A DNA stretch of 64,000 nt from assembly GCF_000730285.1 (NCBI RefSeq), contig NZ_CP007174.1:496001-560000 (forward strand), in the 5' to 3' direction. A model generated the notes under the pieces. It made no database searches and was not told the DNA's origin. It saw only the letters and a program-made list of their open reading frames with translations. Positions 8,230-15,393 of this stretch are shown piece after piece. Made by a program: the position numbers and the translations under genes. The DNA is from Candidatus Nitrososphaera evergladensis SR1 (GTDB lineage Archaea > Thermoproteota > Nitrososphaeria > Nitrososphaerales > Nitrososphaeraceae). Numbering within the stretch: the stretch's first letter is position 1; each line of letters begins with the position of its first letter.

Positions 8230-8290
8230 GGTTTTTTCTTCTTTTTTTAGATGTTTTCATGACTAAAAAATAAAAAAGAAAGAAAGGATT
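8230..8290. terminator. Bidirectional T-tract terminator
   Basis: Between convergent genes: plus-strand T-runs at 8233-8250 (TTTTTTCTTCTTTTTTT) and A-rich 8264-8286, which is T-rich on the minus strand. Each follows the stop codon of one of the two genes, as expected for archaeal oligo-U termination. Confidence 0.6.
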
Positions 8291-8292
8291 AG

Positions 8293-9168
8293 CTAGCTGG
8301 CGTCACTGCTATTATTATTACCTGTCTCTACCATTCCTTCTTCCATTTGCGCCTCTCTTTGATGAGCCAGTTTTTCTAGTTCGAGCTCATCATAACCCTC
8401 AGCAAGGTTTTCATTGACGTGTATGACTGCCTTGTTGGTATTTTCATAGGGACTTCCAATGCGGGACGGAAGACTGTCTGCTTGCTCTTGCGTGGTTATC
8501 ACGCTCCCCGGTGGAACGAACTTGCCGTCAGGTATGACAACGCCGCCAGTTATCGTGCTTGAAACGCCTACGGCGACATTATTTCCTATCTTGGCGTTAA
8601 AGATCATCGCTTCCATGCCAACAAACGTGTCGTTTCCAATCCATGCAGGGCCATGAATCATGGCGCCATGAGCCAGGCTTGTACGGTCGCCAACCCACAC
8701 TGCGTATCCTTTTGAAAAGGTGTCATTGTTTGCTGCCTGCAGTCTCTCTCCCTCTTGGGAAAAGCGCCTGCCGTCAATGTTTGTTCCGTTCTCTGTTGTC
8801 TCCAGGGCGTGGATGACGACACCGTCCTGCATGTTGGAGTAGTCGCCAACATGGATTGGCGTTCCTTCGTCTCCTCGGCATACTGCAGTGGGGGCCACCA
8901 TCACCATCTTGCCTATGTGGCAATCGCCTATGACTATTGCATATGGGTGAATGAAAGCACTATCGCTTATCTGTGGGGTGCTTGCCTGCGGATTAAAGTC
9001 TGTCCTGACGTTGGTGTGGACGTTGGGCGGCCACGGCCTGGTTCTTAGCAGGCCTGTCGCAGCGGTTTGTTGCTGTTGTTGTTGCTGCGATGGCTGTACC
9101 AGGACCAGGGCCAAGGCAAGGATGGCCCCTATGGCCGCTATTGTAGATGCGATGTTTGCATATTTCAT
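8293..9168 (-). CDS. cam: Exported gamma-class (Cam-type) carbonic anhydrase
   Basis: 291 aa with a signal peptide (residues 5-24) then a Gln run, so it acts outside the membrane. Left-handed beta-helix hexapeptide protein with the full active site of Methanosarcina Cam at matching spacing: Arg98 and Glu101 (CRGDEGTP), Gln114, zinc ligand His120 and proton-shuttle Glu123 (MQDGVVIHALE), zinc ligands His167 (SLAH) and His172 (IHGPAW). The acidic-loop region between residues 124 and 150 is retained, as in true Cam and unlike CamH. Interconverts CO2 and bicarbonate, plausibly feeding the bicarbonate-dependent HP/HB cycle. Monocistronic; convergent with the small Cys/His gene. Confidence 0.93.
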   Translation of the reverse strand: MKYANIASTIAAIGAILALALVLVQPSQQQQQQQTAATGLLRTRPWPPNVHTNVRTDFNPQASTPQISDSAFIHPYAIVIGDCHIGKMVMVAPTAVCRGDEGTPIHVGDYSNMQDGVVIHALETTENGTNIDGRRFSQEGERLQAANNDTFSKGYAVWVGDRTSLAHGAMIHGPAWIGNDTFVGMEAMIFNAKIGNNVAVGVSSTITGGVVIPDGKFVPPGSVITTQEQADSLPSRIGSPYENTNKAVIHVNENLAEGYDELELEKLAHQREAQMEEGMVETGNNNSSDAS

Positions 9169-9387
9169 GACACAGGGTCGGCATCAGGTTATCAATTTAG
9201 AGATTTCCCTGAAAACGTAACGGGATTATATAGCATGGGCATACCAATCGGGACATGATCACTCGTCTGACGAACCTTGCCTCAAAGAGAAAGCGAGAGC
9301 GACTTTTTGTGCAAAGAAGAAGAACAATAGCAACTCGACATCTCTTTTTACACATGCCGTACAAAAAAGCGCGTGTATATGCTTTCT

Positions 9388-10209
9388 CTAATAGTACTTG
9401 GCGTCAGGCAGGTTCTCTATTTCAGACATTAGTTCCCATACTGACTGGGGTCTTTCTTCCGGGTGCAGGCTGAGCATCTTTAGTATCAGCCTGTCCATCT
9501 GGGGCGATATGCTTGGATGGAACTTTGACGGCGGTTCGATGGCAGGTCTCCTCATCTGGTTGTCATAGTGCGCCGGCCTCCTGCCCGTCATCAATTCATA
9601 CAGCATCACCCCCATCGAGAAAATGTCAGCCCTGCCGTCAGGATTCTCTGTTGCAAACCACTGCTCCGGCGCGCAGTAGCCTGGGTCGCCTCCAACGTGG
9701 CCTATCTCTGCGGTGAGCATAAGAGACTTTTTGTTGATATCCCTGCCAAGGCCCCAGTCCGTTATCTTGATAGCGGTCCTGTAGTCATCTATGTACATGA
9801 TGTTGTCTGGCTTTAAATCGCGGTGATATATGCTCAGGCTGTGGGCTTGCGCAAGCGCGTTGCATACCGGCAGGATTATCGAGTTTATGGACCTGTTGCG
9901 CTGAAACACATACCTATTGCGGAACTTTTCGTCCATGTGCTCCCTGAGGGAGCCCCCGCGCAAATACTCCATGACATACCACGGGCTAAAATCTGGCGGG
10001 TCGCCTCCAAGGTTCCACTGGTATATCCTGACTACGTTTGGGTGGTCCAGCGTAGCCAGTATCTTGATCTCGCGCTCAAAGCGCTTCTTGTTGACCACGT
10101 CGACGCTTTTTAAGAGCTTCATGGCGTACGTGTTGCCGTCGCTCCCCTCGACTTGGTAAACGTTTCCAAAGCCTCCTGACCCTAGGCGTTTGATTATTCT
10201 GTACTGCAA
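9388..10209 (-). CDS. Soluble Hanks-type Ser/Thr protein kinase
   Basis: 273 aa, essentially only a kinase domain with no membrane segment or sensor domain. Gly-loop GSGGFG (10-15), ATP Lys31 (YAMKLLK), catalytic loop YHRDLKPDN (Asp131, Asn136), magnesium-binding Asp151 in DWG instead of DFG, APEQ (180-183). All residues needed for activity are present. ATG 10209 starts directly at the fold (QYRIIKRLG). Stands alone on the minus strand downstream of nothing obvious, so substrates cannot be guessed from context. Confidence 0.93.
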   Translation of the reverse strand: MQYRIIKRLGSGGFGNVYQVEGSDGNTYAMKLLKSVDVVNKKRFEREIKILATLDHPNVVRIYQWNLGGDPPDFSPWYVMEYLRGGSLREHMDEKFRNRYVFQRNRSINSIILPVCNALAQAHSLSIYHRDLKPDNIMYIDDYRTAIKITDWGLGRDINKKSLMLTAEIGHVGGDPGYCAPEQWFATENPDGRADIFSMGVMLYELMTGRRPAHYDNQMRRPAIEPPSKFHPSISPQMDRLILKMLSLHPEERPQSVWELMSEIENLPDAKYY

Positions 10210-10441
10210 AGGCCTGTTATTGTAATATATCGCGCTTTTTTGCTATAACCATTACAGTACACGACACTTTGCACAAAAGCAAAGCACTGCATTGGCTGCG
10301 GGGCGTGACAACACCCCGTTGATCCACTACAGAATGATATCCTGCGCCTGCAACAAAACCTCTATACAGCTATGATTTTGCACTCTTTGCCCGATAAATC
10401 CACAATATTCTGAGATCAGTGCTCAGTTGTGATTTCATGCA

Positions 10442-10452
10442 ATGATAAAAAG
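10442..10452 (+). promoter_or_regulatory. TATA-like element, family A copy 1
   Basis: ATGATAAAAAGTTCCGGTATT is shared exactly by both family A upstream regions (10442 and 12981). The A/T core fits an archaeal TATA box; predicted transcription start is about 25-30 nt downstream, leaving a leader of roughly 95 nt before GTG 10567. Confidence 0.5.
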
Positions 10453-10500
10453 TTCCGGTATTATGTGCAATATTGACATGTTTAGTGATATATTCTCCCC

Positions 10501-10519
10501 GACCCTGACAATCAGGGTC
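10501..10519 (+). promoter_or_regulatory. Perfect 8-bp hairpin in 5' leader
   Basis: GACCCTGA-CAA-TCAGGGTC: eight paired bases with a three-base loop, lying in the predicted untranslated leader of the family A gene, 47 nt before its GTG. In the second copy the aligned position (13038-13056) is degenerate. Could be a translational or processing signal; no ligand-riboswitch family recognised. Confidence 0.45.
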
Positions 10520-10566
10520 ACGGAGCGCAAGTAAATTGCAAAAAAAAGAGAAGAGGGGAAAGAGTT

Positions 10567-11646
10567 GTGGCTGCAATAAGAGATGACAATGAAGCCGAGA
10601 CAAACAATATTGGTGATCGGATAAAGCGGCTTTTGCTATCCTCATCATCGCCACAGCCGACGAACATTCGCAAGCGTCTCGTTCTTGTCCTTGTGGCGGC
10701 AGTGCTGGTAGTATCAATTCCTGTACTTCTAATGGGAGTCTCTCAAAAGCCAAACCCCGCCCCGCCGATGTCCTCTTCCACCACCGCTACTACCACCACT
10801 ACAACAACAAGAAACCCTTCTTCATCAAAAGACCGATTTGGAATTACCGAATTATATCCAACTTCTCCTGACGGAATGGAATGGTCTTCAAGCTGGGACA
10901 ACGGGCACGCCAGAACGATTGGAAACGCGATAGACCCTGACGACAAGTGGTTCGATGCAGCACACGGTGAAGGCATGTATGCAATAGACGGCAAGGGCAC
11001 GCTGACAGCATCTGGAGACTTTGTACGGATGTACGTGCATGACCCTGCCAAGGAAAGGGAATGGTCAGAGAATCTGGAGATAACTCTGTACGTCAAGAGG
11101 ATAAGCGAGACGCAGATAGTGGACTATTCCGGCCTCCAGGTGTTTGCCCGTACAAACCACGGCACAAACGGCAACGAAGAAGTGAATCTCTGCGATGACC
11201 GTGGCTACGGCGGCCTCATAAACATCAACGGCGAATGGACTCTTGAAAAAGAGACTGCACACCACCTGGACAACGGCTATGTAGATGTCGCAGGACAAAG
11301 GCCTTCTGGCGACCTTCCAAAGAACACCTGGGTGGGCTTCAAGTACGTCCTTCGCAACATGGACGACAACACCAAGGTGAAGCTGGAGCTGTACCGCGAC
11401 ACAACGGGAGGAGCAAACGGAGGCAACTGGCAAAAGGTGACAGAGTTTGTTGACAATGGCGACAGTTTCGGCGCGGGTTATGGAGCGTGCAGGTCAGGCG
11501 TGAACCCTGCGCTGCCCCTCATACACTCTTTCATAAACGACAGCAGCGAGACAGGCAAGCCAATGCTTTCTGTGTACGCAAGGCACGAATATGGAACTAT
11601 GGCGTACTCTGACTTTACAATAAGAGAGATAAGTTCCCTTTCATGA
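10567..11646 (+). CDS. Membrane-anchored jelly-roll-like surface protein (family A, copy 1)
   Basis: 359 aa from GTG 10567. Cytoplasmic basic N-terminus, one TM (about 38-57), Ser/Thr/Pro linker (Thr run 73-83), then a 270-residue extracellular domain beginning KDRFGITELYPTSPDGMEW. The beta-rich pattern with SWDNGHARTIG, EITLYVKRISETQIVDYSG, TWVGFKYVLRNMDD and KLELYRDTTGG resembles concanavalin/polysaccharide-lyase-like sandwiches, but no catalytic motif is certain. Paralog at 13121-14149 shares three stretches of perfect DNA identity. Two Cys pairs could form disulfides. Possibly carbohydrate-active or structural on the cell surface. Confidence 0.75.
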   Translation: MAAIRDDNEAETNNIGDRIKRLLLSSSSPQPTNIRKRLVLVLVAAVLVVSIPVLLMGVSQKPNPAPPMSSSTTATTTTTTTRNPSSSKDRFGITELYPTSPDGMEWSSSWDNGHARTIGNAIDPDDKWFDAAHGEGMYAIDGKGTLTASGDFVRMYVHDPAKEREWSENLEITLYVKRISETQIVDYSGLQVFARTNHGTNGNEEVNLCDDRGYGGLININGEWTLEKETAHHLDNGYVDVAGQRPSGDLPKNTWVGFKYVLRNMDDNTKVKLELYRDTTGGANGGNWQKVTEFVDNGDSFGAGYGACRSGVNPALPLIHSFINDSSETGKPMLSVYARHEYGTMAYSDFTIREISSLS

Positions 11647-11797
11647 TTGCGCGGTCTTTAAGGAGGCAGAAGCAACAGGCCCATATGTGCGCATGAGAGA
11701 AAAATACCCTAAATTCCTTCTGCACTATCACTCAAGAGGCTGGAATCATGGCTCTTTATTATTTGTCGGTGGATCATTGTAAGCGACAGAAATAGCA

Positions 11798-12778
11798 ATG
11801 ATTGAGGATGAGAGTAAAAATAATAATAGCAATAGCGTTGCCATAGACAAAACAAGACGCACCGGGATAATGTCTGCGGTTGTGGTATCTCTGGCGGCCC
11901 TTTTGATTTTTGCTACCGTTCAATCATCGCCACACGGGGCATCTGCTGCAGTGGCAGGGGAACAAGCAGCCAAGATAATTAATAATGACAATGCTGCTTT
12001 CGACAAAAGTGACAGCAGCGTTGCTGCTGCAAAGCAACAGCGGCAACACCAACAACAATACTGGCAGGAATTTTTGAAACTGGAAAAGGAATCCTGGCAT
12101 TACAACTATAGCAAAGTGGAAAAGCAAAATGTCAAGGCATACCAAAAGTGGTACTGTGCAGACTTGCGCTTGCATGGCTACAAGGACTTTACCCATGCCT
12201 GCGACCGGTCAGCTTATCCCAAGGACGCGATGTGGCAGCACGAGCAGCTCAGGGACGAGATGCTCTGGAACAAGGCCAATCACCAGCCGCATCACGAGAT
12301 AAAGAAGACAGACGAACAGCTAAAGTATTTGCAGAAACGAACAGAGATGAGAGACAGCATGACTCAGCACGGCAAGCCCGGCGATATGACTTGGCGCCAT
12401 TACCTGTCGCTTGAAAAACAAGCTTGGCATTACGATTATGCCAAGACGGAACAGCAAAACCTCAAGACATTTCACAAGTGGTGGAGCAGAGGAGGGGAAA
12501 AAGAATCTGACAAGGCACACAAGATGTGGTTTTCCGAGCAGTATGGACGCGAAATACTCTGGGATAAGGCTACTACTGCCGCCACCACCACCAACAAGGG
12601 TGTTTCTGACAATGGAAGCAACAAGGGCTACATGCAGTCATGGTTTGAAGAAGCGTACCGCCAGCATAAAGCAGAGATAGCAAAAAACAAGTGCGTAAAC
12701 CCGTGGGAAAGGACGCCCAGTAATGCGGCGCCGCTGTGGTCTGCGTGCTTGGATGCAAAAGGCTCTTCTGTACGCTAA
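11798..12778 (+). CDS. Exported protein with two AWHY repeats (family B, copy 1)
   Basis: 326 aa with an N-terminal signal/anchor (about 25-43). Two copies of a 60-70-residue module (residues 89-160 and 199-258). Each begins W..[FY]L.LEK..WHY.Y.K.E.QN.K...KW and ends with MW..EQ..RE.LW.K. Very rich in Trp, Tyr, His, Lys and Gln; predicted helical. Repeat 1 carries a Cys pair (WYCAD...THACD). The same module occurs twice in 18845-19687. No known domain recognised. Lies between the two family A genes, all on the plus strand, suggesting a surface-protein locus built by duplication. Confidence 0.75.
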   Translation: MIEDESKNNNSNSVAIDKTRRTGIMSAVVVSLAALLIFATVQSSPHGASAAVAGEQAAKIINNDNAAFDKSDSSVAAAKQQRQHQQQYWQEFLKLEKESWHYNYSKVEKQNVKAYQKWYCADLRLHGYKDFTHACDRSAYPKDAMWQHEQLRDEMLWNKANHQPHHEIKKTDEQLKYLQKRTEMRDSMTQHGKPGDMTWRHYLSLEKQAWHYDYAKTEQQNLKTFHKWWSRGGEKESDKAHKMWFSEQYGREILWDKATTAATTTNKGVSDNGSNKGYMQSWFEEAYRQHKAEIAKNKCVNPWERTPSNAAPLWSACLDAKGSSVR

Positions 12779-13120
12779 GCGTGTGCAGGGTGCAAAGCCG
12801 GAAAAAAGTTTGGCGGCAGATAACGACATATGCTGTTCTTCAAAAAAATGTATTCTGCACCTGTCTGTCACATACTCTGTACCCTGCCTGTAGTTTTATC
12901 GGCTGCATAAAAGAAGTGGCCTGGCCCTGACAACGCCCCGTCAAGATGGATGAGTCTTTGCTCTATGGTCGAAGAAGAGTATGATAAAAAGTTCCGGTAT
13001 TGTGCCTGCAATTGACACGTTTGTAGATATATTATTCTGCCTGTACCTTGATGATCGGGCTGTTACACACACATTCGTATGTAATACAGCATGAACCGTA
13101 AAAACTGAAGGAGAAAAAAG
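12779..13120. other. Intergenic region with duplicated leader
   Basis: About 340 nt without a gene. Contains GACAACGCCCCGTCAAG (near 12930), similar to a sequence at 10310, and from 12981 the TATA-like ATGATAAAAAGTTCCGGTATT plus leader also seen before the first family A gene. The duplication therefore included upstream control sequence. Confidence 0.5.
12981..12991 (+). promoter_or_regulatory. TATA-like element, family A copy 2
   Basis: Same ATGATAAAAAGTTCCGGTATT block as at 10442, followed by alignable leader (GATATATT motif shared) and a start codon 140 nt downstream, giving a predicted leader of about 108 nt. Confidence 0.5.
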
Positions 13121-14149
13121 TTGACTATAGGAGACGCCAATGCAAGCGACAGCACGGGCAACCGCATAAAGCGATCCTTACTATTGTTGCTGCAGTCGCC
13201 AAGCACCCGCAAGCGACTCATTTTTGTCATCATCGCCGCAATAGTGCTGACATTGGCTCTGGTACTGCTGGCCGGCATTTTTCAAAATTTGCTCCCGACC
13301 GTGCCTCCAACAGCTGATCTTTTGTCGCCAAAAGACAGGTTTGGAATCACCAGATTGTACCCAACTTCTCCTGGAGGGATCGAATGGTCGTCAAAATGGG
13401 ACAATGGAAACGCACGTACAATCGGCAACGAAGTCGACCCTGCAGACAACTGGTTTGAAACAACGCACGGTGATGGGACGTACGTGATAGACGGCAAGGG
13501 AACATTGACAGCATCTGGTGACGTTATCAGGATGTACATCCACGATCCTGCCGACGAGCGCGAATGGTCAGAGAATCTGGAGATAACTCTGTACGTCAAG
13601 AGGATAAGCGAGACGCAGATAGTGGACTATTCCGGCCTCCAGGTGTTTGCCCGTACAAACCACGGCACAAACGGCAACGAAAACGTCAATTACTGCGATG
13701 ATAGGGGCTACGGCGGCTTGGTGGGCATCAACGGCCGGTGGGCCTTTGAAAAAGAATCGGCGCACCACTTGGACGATGGCTATACCCGCGCTGCAGGACA
13801 AAGGCCTTCTGGCGACCTTCCAAAGAACACCTGGGTGGGCTTCAAGTACGTCCTTCGCAACATGGACGACAACACCAAGGTGAAGCTGGAGCTGTACCGC
13901 GACACAACGGGAGGAGCAAACGGAGGCAACTGGCAAAAGGTGACAGAGTTTGTTGACAATGGCGACAATTTCGGCGTCGGCCGAGGTGCATGTAGGCCTG
14001 AAGTAGACCCCTCGCTGCCCCTCATACACTCTTTCATAAACGACAGCAGCGAGACAGGCAAGCCAATGCTTTCTGTGTACGCAAGGCACGAATATGGAAC
14101 TATGGCGTACTCTGACTTTACAATAAGAGAAATCAATCCCCTTCCGTAA
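13121..14149 (+). CDS. Membrane-anchored jelly-roll-like surface protein (family A, copy 2)
   Basis: 342 aa from TTG 13121, preceded by GAAGGAG. Same plan as the protein at 10567: basic N-terminus, TM (about 27-48), short Pro linker, then KDRFGITRLYPTSPGGIEW and the beta-rich domain. The N-terminal third differs clearly from copy 1, while DNA blocks 13562-13681, 13793-13967 and 14013-14130 are identical to copy 1 at a constant 2503-bp offset. This mosaic indicates recent recombination between copies. Function as for copy 1: probable surface carbohydrate-binding or lyase-like fold, not proven. Confidence 0.75.
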   Translation: MTIGDANASDSTGNRIKRSLLLLLQSPSTRKRLIFVIIAAIVLTLALVLLAGIFQNLLPTVPPTADLLSPKDRFGITRLYPTSPGGIEWSSKWDNGNARTIGNEVDPADNWFETTHGDGTYVIDGKGTLTASGDVIRMYIHDPADEREWSENLEITLYVKRISETQIVDYSGLQVFARTNHGTNGNENVNYCDDRGYGGLVGINGRWAFEKESAHHLDDGYTRAAGQRPSGDLPKNTWVGFKYVLRNMDDNTKVKLELYRDTTGGANGGNWQKVTEFVDNGDNFGVGRGACRPEVDPSLPLIHSFINDSSETGKPMLSVYARHEYGTMAYSDFTIREINPLP

Positions 14150-14194
14150 TTGCCAACTGCGGCAAAGCCGGCAAGTTATCCGGACTATATCTCT

Positions 14195-14533
14195 CTATGT
14201 CGCCGGCTTGAGCTCTACAATCAAGCCGTCATCCCATCGATACTTGGCATTCATCAATTTTGCAACTTCTTTTGCTAGTCTGGGCTCATCCCTTTGCTTG
14301 ACAATCCTTGCAGTCCCTTCAAACCTCTTGTCGCTGACTCTAAAGGAAACGTTGGGATCATGCGCAATGTTCTGGACCCAGTGAGAGCGTTCTCCGTGCT
14401 CTGACATTACATAATATTTGTCATCGTACTTGACAAACCAGATCTCTATCTGGTGTCTTTTGCCTGTCTTCCATCCCATAGTGTCCAAGTACAAGAATAA
14501 TTGTTGTTGATTATTATTATCTGCAGCAGCCAT
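14195..14533 (-). CDS. F420/flavin-dependent nitroreductase-family (DUF385-like) protein
   Basis: 112 aa. After a short Asn/Gln start, FLYLDTMGWKTGKRHQIEIWF followed by YYVMSEHGERSHWVQNIAHDP matches the split-barrel deazaflavin-dependent oxidoreductase family (TTGRKTG-like and SxGG..p.WyhNl motifs), slightly shorter than usual (about 130-150). Such proteins bind F420 or related flavins and reduce quinones or nitro compounds. The Gly-Gly of the usual SxGG motif is HGE here, so cofactor is uncertain. ATG 14533 used. Confidence 0.75.
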   Translation of the reverse strand: MAAADNNNQQQLFLYLDTMGWKTGKRHQIEIWFVKYDDKYYVMSEHGERSHWVQNIAHDPNVSFRVSDKRFEGTARIVKQRDEPRLAKEVAKLMNAKYRWDDGLIVELKPAT

Positions 14534-14589
14534 TTGATTTTGGTGCTATTTCATATACATATACGCACACGTGCATATCTTGTTTTTGC

Positions 14590-14611
14590 AACACCGCGTC
14601 GACGCGGTGTT
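14590..14611. terminator. 22-bp perfect palindrome
   Basis: AACACCGCGTC/GACGCGGTGTT, capable of a 9-bp stem with a four-base loop, followed by TTT on the plus strand. It lies 14 nt beyond the stop of the minus-strand gene 14625-15152 and upstream of the minus-strand gene at 14195-14533, so it may end the former or be an operator for the latter. Confidence 0.45.
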
Positions 14612-14624
14612 TTGGTGTCTTTTG

Positions 14625-15152
14625 CTAATGCGTTTCGCAGTCAGACGCTGAATCAGGGTCATGCTGCTGGGCCTGTTCGCAGTCAGAACGGCTGTCAAAG
14701 CACACATCTACGGTGCGTGTCTTGCCATTAAGCGGGTTGGTGATTGATACGCTGTAGCAATATTGCCCGCCGCCTTCATTATCTTGTCCGCCCCCGCCAC
14801 TATCTCCTTCATTATTATTACTACCACCACCGTCGCTTCCTCCGCCCTGTATTCCCTTGCCGTCTCCACCGCCACTATCTCCTTCATTATTATTACTACC
14901 ACCACCGTCGCTTCCTGCACCTCCTCCTTTTCCTCCCTCTGGTGCATTCTGTCCTTCCCCACCGTCGCTTCCTGTACCCTGATTGCCCTGCTCTCCCTTG
15001 TTATCGCCTCCCACCACAACCTGCGCTGACAGTGCCTGCGCTGTCTGAATATTCACCATGTATCCAATGGCCAACGTTGCTCCGAGTAATATTGCAGATA
15101 TTGATGCAATAGCTGCCAGCCGTGACGATGAAGCGTCGTACTTGTTCCCCAC
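14625..15152 (-). CDS. Exported Gly/Ser/Asn-rich repeat protein
   Basis: 175 aa. Signal anchor (about 12-32), then about 85 residues almost wholly of Gly, Ser, Asp, Asn and Glu, with the unit GGGSDGGGSNNNEGDSGGG occurring twice through a 48-nt exact DNA repeat (14794-14841 and 14869-14916, 75 bp apart, in frame). The C-terminal 45 residues form a Cys-containing cap (YCYSVSITNPLNG ... CFDSRSDCEQ ... DCETH) with four Cys, likely two disulfides. A flexible surface or matrix protein; function unknown. Confidence 0.7.
   Translation of the reverse strand: MGNKYDASSSRLAAIASISAILLGATLAIGYMVNIQTAQALSAQVVVGGDNKGEQGNQGTGSDGGEGQNAPEGGKGGGAGSDGGGSNNNEGDSGGGDGKGIQGGGSDGGGSNNNEGDSGGGGQDNEGGGQYCYSVSITNPLNGKTRTVDVCFDSRSDCEQAQQHDPDSASDCETH
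14794..14916 (-). repeat. In-frame 48-nt direct repeat (two copies, 75-bp period)
   Basis: 14794-14841 and 14869-14916 are identical and encode the Gly/Ser/Asn-rich unit twice. Exact identity at silent positions suggests recent slippage or unequal exchange. Confidence 0.85.
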
Positions 15153-15356
15153 GTCGTCAAATATCTGATTTTACTATTAAAGTAGAGTGCAAATTCCCGC
15201 TATATCTATACTATATTGAAGGATATGAGAATGTCTTTAGATGAGTGTGACCCGGATGGAGAGGCTACTAATGCCCTGCTGTTATAAATCATACTTGCCG
15301 TGGGACCCTCCTTATTCTTTTTATATGTATGCGTAATTGCGCCTGTCCTGCATATG

Positions 15357-15381
15357 TCTCTCTCTCTCTCTCTCTCTCTCT
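15357..15381. repeat. (TC)12 microsatellite
   Basis: Uninterrupted TC run 12 nt beyond the stop of the minus-strand cupredoxin gene (on that strand a GA run). Second long dinucleotide tract of the window; compare 1510-1541. Confidence 0.85.
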
Positions 15382-15393
15382 AATCATCCTTTT

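Larger units (their letters stand above)
10210..10566. other. Intergenic region with conserved leader of family A gene
   Basis: About 355 nt between divergent genes and no CDS seen. The right part (10442-10566) holds a TATA-like ATGATAAAAAG, an 80-nt leader conserved at 12981-13060, and a perfect hairpin at 10501-10519. A GC-rich imperfect inverted repeat (GGGGCGTGACAACACCCC, around 10301-10320) also lies here. Confidence 0.5.

Noticed and set aside
14794-14916. Direct repeats considered as a CRISPR array
   Set aside because: Only two copies, in frame inside a coding region, with a coding spacer.
15225-15287. 20-codon plus-strand mini-frame (MRMSLDECDPDG...) with an AAGG just upstream
   Set aside because: Too short to support without conservation data; may be chance.
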